Shown here piece by piece: positions 1 to 8,846 of a stretch of DNA of 38,039 nucleotides. The position numbers were made by a program, and so were the translations under genes. This DNA is from Bolinopsis microptera (lineage: Eukaryota > Ctenophora > Tentaculata > Lobata > Bolinopsidae). The notes below the pieces were generated by a model. That model did not search any database and was not told where the DNA came from. It saw nothing but the letters and a program-made list of their open reading frames with translations. The first letter of the stretch is position 1. Each line of letters opens with the position of its first letter. Location of the stretch: positions 1 through 38,039 of the forward strand of contig NW_026971820.1 of NCBI RefSeq assembly GCF_026151205.1, given 5' to 3'.

Positions 1-1036
1 TACAAAATATTTTAGTAACAACCTTTGTTGCTTTCATTTTATCATCTTTTTCATAAAACTGCCGCAGAAGATGAGAACAGAACATGTCCTGTGAGAAATT
101 ATTGATCAACTTGGTAGACCATGGTAATCTTTTATTTACATTTAATCAAAACTGAAGAATGAAGATACTATATTGTCAATGATAGGTAGTTTGCTACCGT
201 GATAAACTATTAGATTAATCAAGAAACATGAACACGAGTTCTCCAAAACTTACCCAGTCAATATGACCTTCTCCTGCCACATCTACTTGCAGGTAGAGTT
301 CTTTCAACTGAATAAATTAACTTTAGAATGAAGCCATATGTATACATTGCTTATCATATTTTAAACTGTTTATAGTGGAAGGCAACAAATTAATTTATTG
401 AAGTAGAATAGGGACGATGCATTACTAGTGCCCTCAACAAATATCCTTACTTGCTCTTCATGAGTTGATCCAAGTATTGTCTGACATGCCTCTCTAAATT
501 CAGAGTATGATATTTTATCTGATCTTCCCTCAGTTATATCCTGGGGTTTTAAACGTTTAATGTACCGTGTGCAATTATTATGATTTGCTTTTAAAAGTTT
601 AATAAAATAGTTAGTATATATAGGAATCATTAGTACTAATGGCTAATTTGAATGATCTCAAGATTAATATGTTAGCTAAGTGTATTGTAAAATCCAAATA
701 CTTCAATAAAAGATCATTGATACTTACAAGGAATGCATCCTTTAGATCTAGAAGATCCCTTATGTTCAAACCATCTTCAAGTTTAATGTGTCCTTTGACA
801 GCAGCGCTGCAACAAATTTGGCATTAACTCTGAGTCAGTGAATAATATTTAGCATAAAGTAATGGATTTCAATAACAGATGATCCTGACAAACAGAATAT
901 ACTAAATTAACATTATAAATATTGATTCACTCGGTTAAGGACTTATGTTACAATTGATCTGATTTGTTAGTTCAAATACATACCCTGACGTTTCCTCGCG
1001 ACGATTAACAAGAACGGATGAATCAGCAGACGTCAT
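1..1036 (-). CDS. EF-hand protein, N-terminal exons (partial), possible WD-repeat/EF-hand family
   Basis: Five coding exons on the minus strand, each with GT-AG borders and compatible phase: 984-1036, 728-806, 451-540, 254-307 and 1-88, the last running off the window. Translation starts at an ATG at 1036-1034 and gives about 121 residues before the edge. Residues 40-64 look like a degenerate EF-hand (LKDAFL, then ISYSEF). Residues 75-100 form a better one, with loop DVAGEGHIDWDM. Loop position 3 is Ala and position 12 is Met instead of Glu, so calcium binding is doubtful. A Trp in the loop followed by FCSHLLRQF and an EKDD motif resembles, from family knowledge, the EF-hand lead-in of WDR49/WDR64-type WD-repeat proteins. 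No WD repeat is visible because the gene is cut. The gene model is well supported by splice phase; the family name is an inference. Confidence 0.62.
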
Positions 1037-1483
1037 TATAAAATACTGCCATGATTCATGATCCTAGAGAGATGTAGCACTGTGAGAATCCTTGTACGGT
1101 TTTGTTAGTTTTCTACACCTTGAGAAAAGACAATTTTATTATTTTTCCCTAATCAACCAATACAATCAATTAAGAAAAGACAATTTTTGAGGGTTTGTAT
1201 ATGTATGATGTGATCAACAGGTGTTAAATGAATGATCCTACAAAAGGAGGGCATTTCATTAGACTTTCCTAGTCAGAGATTGGGAGGAACATGATGAAGT
1301 TTAAGTCCTGCAAGTTTATAACATCATGCTCCCAATATAGAGTTCTTTAGTTGGGTTTTAATTGTACCTATTTTACCACGTGTATTCGACTGCTCATGGG
1401 ACGTATTCCATGGATTTGCCCAAATCGGTGTCACAAATCGGCCGTCTCTTAGCTCAGACTTTTTAAAGAGAAAGTACATTATG
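1037..1483. other. 5' flank of the minus-strand EF-hand gene
   Basis: No coding region is seen. A pyrimidine-rich AG (minus-strand TCTCTCTAG, at 1064-1072) lies 27 bases before the EF-hand gene start codon. It could be the 3' splice site of a 5' UTR intron or a trans-splice acceptor. The rest is AT-rich without recognisable repeats. Confidence 0.4.
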
Positions 1484-1491
1484 TATATTGT

Positions 1492-1657
1492 CAGTGGCGT
1501 AAAGTTGCCTGTTGGCGCCCCCTCCCCTTTTGGTGCCCCATCAGGCGTCAGCGGGGTCCTTCGTTACGTTGTAGGTTTACAACCTACCAGGACGCGCGCC
1601 GAGTCGTATATGGAACAGATATTTTACGAGTATCACCCGTTAATCGTTACGCCACTG
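1492..1657. mobile_element. 166-bp hAT-type MITE with perfect 8-bp target duplication
   Basis: The element begins CAGTGGCGTAAAG and ends CGTTACGCCACTG, giving an 11-bp terminal inverted repeat CAGTGGCGTAA. It is flanked on both sides by the 8-bp direct repeat TATATTGT (1484-1491 and 1658-1665). CAG-type termini and an 8-bp duplication are diagnostic of hAT transposition. At 166 bp it cannot encode a transposase, so it must have been moved in trans. A small internal palindrome (GTAGGTT, 3-base loop, AACCTAC) lies near 1570-1586. Relatives of its ends occur near 2260-2290 and 24108-24166. Confidence 0.85.
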
Positions 1658-1665
1658 TATATTGT

Positions 1666-2224
1666 CCACTATCTCCATGAATGTTTCAGTATTGCACCGA
1701 TATTTATATATACATCATGTACAGTTTTTCTTAGATTGAAATATCGGTTTTGTTGATTGTCTAAAGTAGAATTCTGCCACAAATATTTGGCTGTGATGTG
1801 GCCTTACTTGCGGGCACAAAGAAGCATTATTAGCAATTGTGTCCTTTACCCTCCTACTCAATTTGAACATTTTCGTGGCTAACTCATTGAACAACATTTG
1901 ACTTAATATGCATTTAGTATTAACAATTAAACAATTCAGTGAGTTATCTTTTCATGTACCCGTACACTGTACAATGTAGTTAGTAAATGCAAACCAAACT
2001 TTTTTATCAGCCGCGCGCTAAGCCAATGTTGCAAGGTTAAAATATTTTGTACATTTTTCAGTGTAAATTAATTTATTAATTAATCACAAATTATTTTATT
2101 ATAATAAAACCACTTCTGTGAAATGGTTATTTTGACTTTAAATATTTGAACTACATATGAATTGATTGTGGGTATGAAATAAAATTTGTTTTACTAAAAA
2201 ATTTGTTTTACTACTTGTTTATCA
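1666..2224. other. AT-rich non-genic DNA
   Basis: No exon, RNA gene or element boundary recognised. Positions 1658-1730 are repeated with few changes at 2290-2360 (see the next repeat entry); the remainder is plain AT-rich sequence. Confidence 0.5.
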
Positions 2225-2225
2225 C

Positions 2226-2374
2226 CAGTCTTTCTCAACCTGATACAGCCGTCTTAAGGGGGCGCTAAATCGTTACCAGTTACGCCACTGTATATTGTCC
2301 ACTATCTCCATGATTGTTTCAATATTGCACCGATATTTATATACATCATGTACAGTCTTTCTCAACCTGATACA
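2226..2374. repeat. Duplicated segment carrying a hAT-like end, flanked by 22-bp direct repeats
   Basis: A 22-bp sequence starting CAGTCTTTCTCAACC occurs at 2226-2247 and again at 2353-2374. Between the copies lie GGGGGCGCTAAATCGTTACC and a MITE-like end TTACGCCACTG, then about 70 bp nearly identical to the DNA that follows the 166-bp MITE at 1658-1730. This looks like a second copy of a larger dispersed repeat that already contained a related MITE end. It has no coding capacity. Confidence 0.6.
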
Positions 2375-2544
2375 TATTAGCGACAAGAGAAACGCCACTG
2401 TCGGACGTGAGGAGAGTGAGGACTCCACAAACTACATTAAACATATTCCTTCTATAACGTCTTTAATAAATGTAATAGATTTGTAGTGTTGTAATTAGTT
2501 TATAATAATAATATAGTACGGCTTATAATATGAGATATGGTTCA

Positions 2545-2760
2545 TCGTTGTATCACGTGGTGACCCCCACGGTCGCTTCACTATAGTGAGTTTCGACAAT
2601 ACAGGGGGAGCCGCGCACTCGTGCGCGGCGGGTCATACAATGTATGACAAGTTCATCGTTGATTCGATTATAGCTTAAGAGTTATGATAACCACCCCGGC
2701 GAAAGCCGCGGGCTTCATATTGCTGCGCGTGTTAAAACAAATTTTCGACATAAATTTGTC
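2545..2760 (+). repeat. Short copy of a dispersed GCGCGG-rich repeat
   Basis: Segment 2545-2630 matches, in inverted orientation, 22908-23005: the shared pieces are TGTATCACGT, CCCACGGTCG, TTCACTAT and CAGGGGGAGCCGCGCAC. Segment 2685-2730 matches inverted 20925-20970, sharing GCCGCGGGCTTCATA. The two blocks are about 60 bp apart here but about 1.9 kb apart in the other copy, so this one looks internally deleted. It contains a perfect hairpin with a 9-bp stem (GCCGCGCAC, loop TC) at 2610-2629. No TIR or target duplication was identified. Confidence 0.45.
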
Positions 2761-3920
2761 AGGAGATCGACTGTAATTCCGTTTACGAACCTTTTAAAGA
2801 TATTTGACAGTGCCGATTCTATCCCTTTAAGGATTTTCAATAGTGCCGTGGAAAAATAAAACATCAAATTCATTCATCTGAACATTAGTAAAGGTTATAA
2901 TGATATCAAATCAAGATTTCAAACGCGTACAATCATTAACCCTAATCAAGTATTGTCAACTGTGATTAAAGATCAGAGCAAAGTATGCTATCCTATATGT
3001 AAGCTACAATGAGGAAGAAACAGCATTATACAACAGTATTACAATAATAAATATAGGTATAATACCAAAATGTAACTATTACTGCTAATAAATACAGTTT
3101 AAAGATAAACTTATCAAATTTAAAATTGACACGAAACTAATACGCGGTTTATATTAGAATGCAACACAAACACTAAACACATCAAATAGAAACAAAAAAA
3201 GATATCTCGCACTGTCAGTCATTACATATTACAATTATATAAATAACACCGAAAAACTCATATATCAACAGCTCGAGTAGCGCACACTACTAGTACTATT
3301 CTCGAGTGTCTGACCGTGGCAGGGGAAGCGTCCAGGGTTCGATGCCGCCACCGTGATCTTTTAAACATTTTGTGAAAGTCGTCTTTGTTTAAGAAGGTCC
3401 ACTTCCAGTAGCCCATTTTCTCCCCACATAACATTTCTTCATCCTCAGCAAGACCTGTTTTATTTTCCATTACAGTAATTCCATTTTCCAATGAAATCTA
3501 ACTCTTCAATTTTAATATCAGCGGTCGGATCCTGAAATATGGAAGTGAAACTCAGTAAATTTTTACAGTCAAGTAATACTATAACTTCTATTCGTAAAAT
3601 TTTACAAGATTTGTTTCCAGTTTCGGACAAATTCACAATATTACTACATAACAACTTAGTAATGTAAGCAGTGAGGGCCCTCTCCTAATTTTAATCTGTA
3701 GAAGTGCACGTGCAAATAACGCGCGACTTCAATGCAAAAATACGCGTGTGCTCTCGGCGCGCGCTAAAACTCTGCGCTGAAAATATTGGTTTGGTACCAC
3801 AACGAGAGTTTTAAAATTCCCGCCAATTCCAAACTCCAGAAAAAGAATCCGAAATTTTGGGACAGCCAAAAACATATTTTGATTAATGCTTTTCGATTTT
3901 ATTTGTCCGTAAACTGACAA
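2761..3920. other. Non-genic DNA left of the satellite
   Basis: No convincing gene. Minus-strand open stretches at 3258-3654 have one acceptor-like site (TATTTCAG, near 3530), but no homology or consistent frame was recognised. A tRNA B-box-like string (GGTTCGATGCC, near 3336) has no folding tRNA around it. Confidence 0.4.
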
Positions 3921-5335
3921 CTACAGTAAATCTATTTTCTCTACGAACTGGGCACGAGTAACTTGTTTTAAAATACAGCAAATCTATCTTCTCGGAGTGG
4001 GCACGAGTAACTTGTTTTAAAATACAGCATATCTATCTTCTCTGCGAACTGGGCACGGGTAACTTGTTTTAAAATACAGCAAATCTATCTTCTCTGCAAA
4101 CTGGGCACGAGTTACTTGTTTTGAAATACAGCAAATCTATCTTCTATGCGAACTGGGCACGGGTAACTTGTTTTAAAATACAGCAAATCTATCTTCTCTG
4201 CAAACTGGGCACGAGTTACTTGTTTTGAAATACAGCAAATCTATCTTCTCTGCAAACTGGGCACGAGTTACTTGTTTTGAAATACAGCAAATCTATCTTC
4301 TCTGCGAACTGGGCACGGGTAACTTGTTTTAAAATACAGCAAATCTATCTTCTCTGCAAACTGGGCACGAGTTACTTGTTTTGAAATACAGCAAATCTAT
4401 CTTCTCTGCGAACTGGGCACGAGTAACTTGTTTTAAAATACAGCAAATCTATCTTCTCAGCGAACTGGGCCCGAGTTACTTGTTTTGAAATACAGCAAAT
4501 CTATATTCTCTGCGAACTGGGCACGAGTTACTTGTTTTAAAATACAGCAAATCTATCTTCTCTGCGAACTGGGCACGAGTCACTTGTTTTAAAATACAGC
4601 AAATCTATATTCTCTGCGAACTGGGCACGAGTAACTTGTTTTGAAATACAGCAAAACTATATTCTCTGCGAACTGGGCCCGAGTTACTTGTTTTGAAATA
4701 CAGCAAAACTATATTCTCTGCGAACTGGGCTTGAGTTACTTGTTTTAAAATACAGCATATCTATCTTCTCTGCGAACTGGGCACGAGTAACTTGTTTTAA
4801 AATACAGCAAATCTATCTTCTCTGCGAACTGGGCACGAGTAACTTGTTTTAAAATACAGCAAATCTATATTCTCTGCGAACTGGGCCCGAGTTACTTGTT
4901 TTGAAATACAGCAAATCTATCTTCTCTGCGAACTGGGCACGAGTTACTTGTTTTAAAATACAGCAAATCTATCTTCTCTGCGAACTGGGCACGAGTCACT
5001 TGTTTTAAAATACAGCAAATCTATATTCTCTGCGAACTGGGCACGAGTAACTTGTTTTGAAATACAGCAAAACTATATTCTCTGCGAACTGGGCCCGAGT
5101 TACTTGTTTTGAAATACAGCAAAACTATATTCTCTGCGAACTGGGCACGAGTTACTTGTTTTAAAATACAGCATATCTATCTTCTTTGCGAACTGGGCAC
5201 GAGTAACTTGTTTTAAAATACAGCAAATCTATCTTCTCTGCGAACTGGGCACGAGTAACTTGTTTTAAAATACAGCAAATCTATCTTCTCTGCGAACTGG
5301 GCCCGAGTTACTTGTTTTGAAATACAGCAAATCTA
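3921..5335 (+). repeat. 52-bp satellite array, left segment (about 27 copies)
   Basis: Tandem units of 52 bp run head to tail. Each contains TCTTCTCTGCGAACTGGGC, then ACGAGT, ACTTGTTTTA and AAATACAGC, so consecutive landmarks recur every 52 bases. Monomers differ at a few diagnostic sites: GGGCACG/GGGCCCG/GGGCTTG, TTTTAAAATA/TTTTGAAATA, and GCAAATC/GCAAAAC/GCATATC. A block of eight monomers is repeated: the rare GAGTCACTTG variant (4581 and 4997) and the GCATATC variant (4756 and 5172) are both exactly 416 bases apart. The array stops at CTA (5333-5335) in mid-monomer. Because 52 is not a multiple of three and stops occur, it is not coding. Confidence 0.95.
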
Positions 5336-5366
5336 GTGAAACAAATTTTTTTTAGTGAAACAAATT

Positions 5367-6905
5367 TAAAATTTTATCCTTTATTTTACAATCATAATAT
5401 AATAATATTTATAAGCCTCCGTTTTGAAAGTTTTAAATTTTAATACATTCACATTTCTATTTAAAATTCAATTTTATGTACAAGTCAATAACTGGCCGCC
5501 AAAGCCGCGCATTCTTGAAAACAGGATTAACTTGATTATAGTTATACGACTATGTAAATTAAAAACTATCCGTGGTTTTTTCTTTTAAATAAATAAATTA
5601 TAATTTTACCTAAGTCCAAAGCCAGCTTTGAAAAATTTACTATTAAATCATAATATATCGTCAACTTTAAATATTTACAATGCAACAATTCATTAATCTG
5701 TAAACACGCGTACTCCAGCCCCTAAACGCATAAATTGTTATGCGGCGCGGCTCAAGCCGCGCACGCACGTATTATTTTATACTGTTTGCTTTCTAATAAA
5801 TATCGTGCCAATGTGTACGTCTAAATTGTAAACGTTCATGTTTTGTGTAAAGTGAATCCAATTGGGACTAGTGACAAGGATAAGGACCCAAGTGCCTGTA
5901 CGGCTTTTTCGGGCCCCTGTGGACCACTACTCTTGAAATCACTCTACAACATTGAACATCTATATCTACTACGTCATTTGGCAATTATTGTCATTAATCT
6001 AACTTTCTAATTAATTGCCGAGGGGGAAGAGTAAACGCTTCACATTAAAATTCAATATATTTTTTCAAAACCATCAATACGGTATTAAATATTATGGACA
6101 AGTCTATATATCTATTTCGTAGTCATATATTCACATGATTTGCTTTATATTATATTATCTTAATACTGTAATGAAGTACAGTAGGATTTGTGTTTCGAGA
6201 AAGAAAGGTTGCGGTCAAATTATTAACAAAAGTAAACAAAAGTCCATCAGGGACTCCGTGGAGTCGAAAAAGGTACACGGCTGCTGTCTGGTGCCGCTAG
6301 GCATTTATTGATCAAGATGTTTTATTGTATTGATTTATAATGATTCTATTGTTCGTGACTAATCAAGTTCTAAGTGGAGGTATAAAGTGCTGCTCAAGAT
6401 ACTTCGTCATCTCATGTCCAGTATAATGATTAAGATAGTATACAATGCAGTTTTAGTAGTTGACCCATACAGTTAAGTCCGTCATAACTCACAATCGTTA
6501 AGTCGTCGGTCAATTGTCAAAGTCGTTGTGTGTTTATTCGTTGAGATAGCAGTAAGATAAGATGTTACGCGCGCGCGCGTTTAATCCCGTCGACGTGAAA
6601 TGTGACAATGAAAACGCCATAGAATTATTATTTTCGCGCGTTACGTAGAGTTTACCAGTGTGTAATACTAGTTAACACTGGGTGTACACTGAGTGTAAGT
6701 GTAAGTTTCATATACAAGCCGTTGAATATTTCCAATTTTGAGTGTATCGTGAGCATGTTTTACAGTGCGATTGCTCGGTACTAGTGTGTTTGTGTATACA
6801 TATATATATCATTTGTGGAGTATGGTGTAAGTAATGTTTTTGGTTGGAGTGCAGTGGTTATATGTATGAGAAAAGATATATGGTCATTTTAGTAACTCAC
6901 ATAAA
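5367..6905. other. Probable 3' part of the truncated element; no gene seen
   Basis: AT-rich, with no reading frame of note. It includes a GC-rich hairpin near 5742-5762 (GCGCGGC, loop TCAA, GCCGCGC), an alternating GC run near 6567-6580, and an AT/GT-rich stretch at 6785-6810. It lies between the retroelement stop codon and the satellite junction, so by position it belongs to the inserted block. Nothing in it shows whether it is 3' UTR or a further insertion. Confidence 0.4.
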
Positions 6906-7208
6906 TCAGAACTTGAGCTCATTTGTGGCAAAATTAAGCTCACACCAATCAAGTGTATCATGCTTGAATTGCAATTCTCGTAAGGCAATTTTCAATATAT
7001 TCTTAAACCCGTTTGTCGGAGTATTAAAACTTATCTTACTTGATGTTTGTCGACAGCTGTTCCACATGTAGGATGATTGGTAGATGAATTGTGAGGATGG
7101 TTGTGATGTAATGAAATAATCCTCTCGTCGTGGTGACCTGTTAAATGATGAGTACAGTGATAATGGTTCCTCTAACTTATTAATTTTGAATAGTTCTAAG
7201 AGACAAGT
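6906..7208 (-). pseudogene. C-terminal fragment of the minus-strand non-LTR ORF2
   Basis: About 100 codons ending in TGA (6908-6906). The translation begins CLLELFKINKLEEPLSLYS and contains FIYQSSYMWN, the conserved C-terminal block that follows the LTVHNLYKY motif in this type of reverse transcriptase. That motif lies at the other side of the CR1-like element (near 11925-11945). With the CR1 insertion removed, the codon for Thr at 11925-11923 is followed in frame by the codon for Cys at 7205-7203, so this is the displaced tail of the same ORF. Confidence 0.82.
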
Positions 7209-7260
7209 TTTAATACTTTCAACACTACTATATAACAAATAATTTGAGTTTCAGGAAGCA

Positions 7261-8817
7261 ATGTCAATGGCGGGCCAAAAGGGGCACGAGGCCCTGGCCA
7301 GTAAGAAGCTCAAGAAGACTCTAAAGCCAAAGAAGAACTCTGTTATACTTCCTGTATTTGAAGACGGCTCGTGTAAACAGTGTGGGAGTAATGACACTGT
7401 GAATGAATCGATTATCTGTAATGTCTGTGATGGGATGTTTCACTCCGCTTGTCGCAAAAAAACCGGTATTCAATTTCCTGACTCCATTTGTACAAATACC
7501 TTCCGTGCTAAGGTGAGACCCATGATTGCAGATCAAGCTCGTTGGGGTTATTTTCTATTCGTATGTGAAGATTGCATTTCACTGGTAGATGACACCCGTT
7601 CTTCCAAAAACGTTTCTCCACCTGGTCCACCTGTACCATCTGTGGTAGATGCTCCTAAGTCCAACCCTGTGATGAGTCATGATAATGGTGATGATGAAGC
7701 TCCTGATATTCTCTCCAAAGTTGAGCATCTGATGAGGGCAAACAACTCTGCCCTTCTGGAATCATTTCGTGAGGAAATGCATAGCATTATTGTCGACAAG
7801 CTTGCTCTATGTGCTCCAGAACATTTGCAGGTAGAGCAAGTTTCTAATGTTAACAAAGAAAACTTGCAATCCCGGTCTCCAAGTGCACTGTCCTCTTACA
7901 GCAATTTTGCTGAAGCTCTTGTAGGTGGTGCTAGTTCTCCTCAGCCAAGTAAAGTGTCCGCTAACATAAATCAAATTGGCAAGGAAAGTAAAGAGATATT
8001 GGTGCTAGATAGTCCCTTTCCTTCTGCTGATATTTCATCTGCTCCAGATGTTCTATCTGAGTTGCTCTATGACACACGATTGATTGCTATGAAAACTAGC
8101 CTACTAGATTCACACAAGAAGATAACGCTAGTTTTTCCATCTTCATCTGATAGGCTGAAGGCTAAAAGTCTTATTGAAAACTCTGATGTCATTAAATTAC
8201 TTGGTTTTCACATCACTCTTTCCCAGAAAGCTCTCCCTAAAGTCACTGTGTCTAATATTCCCAGTCAGATATTCGAAACCATTGAACGCTCTGGTTTGCC
8301 CGCTGAAGATTTCCGGTTACAGACTAAAAAAGCTCTTCTAGATATTATTCCCTTGAAAAATCCTGGACTTAAACACTTGCTAGATAATGAGCATTTCTTT
8401 GAAATTGTGTACATAAATGTTGGACTAAGGTACACTACTGCTGGGATCAAGGTCTCTCCTCAGATTAGGAACCTATTGACAGGAGACGGCAAAATCTTCA
8501 TTCTGAATAGTGCTTGTCCTGTAAAGGATAGATTCATCATCAAGCAGTGCTATAATTGTCAGAAGCTCCACCATATTTCCCAAAATTGTCCTGAGAAAGA
8601 AACTCTGGTATGTATGTATTGCAGCGGTAGGCATAGAACATCAGACTGTCATTACAAGGAAGACCCTAGCAGACATAGATGTCGCAATTGCAGTCTGTCA
8701 AAAGATCCAAGAGTCTCATCTCACTGTAACACTCACCATTCCAGCTCAGAGCAGTGCCCCATCATGCAACAGGCATTGAATCGGTATAAACAAAACATCC
8801 TTACTTCAAAAAACTAG
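7261..8817 (+). CDS. CR1-like ORF1 protein: PHD finger plus zinc knuckles
   Basis: A 518-aa protein that would bind element RNA and assemble the retrotransposition RNP. The N-terminus is basic (KKLKKTLKPKK, residues 15-25). A PHD-like C4HC3 finger follows: C38, C41, C53, C56, H61, C64, then a CxxC (CEDC) near residue 100. After a Ser/Pro-rich linker (about 105-240) and a central domain of unrecognised fold, three Cys/His clusters occupy the C-terminus: a classic CCHC knuckle CYNCQKLHHISQNC at 430-443, CMYCSGRHRTSDCH near 453, and a longer CRNC...HCNTHH...C cluster from about 477. PHD plus knuckles is known from CR1-group ORF1s. The start at 7261 is the first ATG after the leader; a second ATG follows two codons later. 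The frame differs from ORF2, so ORF2 is probably translated by reinitiation. Confidence 0.88.
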   Translation: MSMAGQKGHEALASKKLKKTLKPKKNSVILPVFEDGSCKQCGSNDTVNESIICNVCDGMFHSACRKKTGIQFPDSICTNTFRAKVRPMIADQARWGYFLFVCEDCISLVDDTRSSKNVSPPGPPVPSVVDAPKSNPVMSHDNGDDEAPDILSKVEHLMRANNSALLESFREEMHSIIVDKLALCAPEHLQVEQVSNVNKENLQSRSPSALSSYSNFAEALVGGASSPQPSKVSANINQIGKESKEILVLDSPFPSADISSAPDVLSELLYDTRLIAMKTSLLDSHKKITLVFPSSSDRLKAKSLIENSDVIKLLGFHITLSQKALPKVTVSNIPSQIFETIERSGLPAEDFRLQTKKALLDIIPLKNPGLKHLLDNEHFFEIVYINVGLRYTTAGIKVSPQIRNLLTGDGKIFILNSACPVKDRFIIKQCYNCQKLHHISQNCPEKETLVCMYCSGRHRTSDCHYKEDPSRHRCRNCSLSKDPRVSSHCNTHHSSSEQCPIMQQALNRYKQNILTSKN

Positions 8818-8846
8818 CTACAAACTCTAAGTCAGAATGTCAGAGT

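Noticed and set aside
3300-3352. tRNA-like B box (GGTTCGATGCC) suggesting a tRNA or tRNA-derived SINE
   Set aside because: The T-stem does not pair, no A box or acceptor stem is found at the right distance, and there is no SINE tail.
3258-3654. Minus-strand open stretches with one acceptor-like site, possible exon of a gene
   Set aside because: No recognised protein similarity, frames conflict at the only plausible junction, and no donor was found with matching phase.
3921-5335. CRISPR-like regular array
   Set aside because: There are no unique spacers: the whole 52-bp unit repeats, and the genome is eukaryotic. It is a satellite.
6844-7071. Plus-strand open frame before CR1 ORF1, possible extra ORF or leader peptide
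   Set aside because: The opposite strand is clearly the C-terminus of the host element's reverse transcriptase, and the CR1 begins only at 7209.
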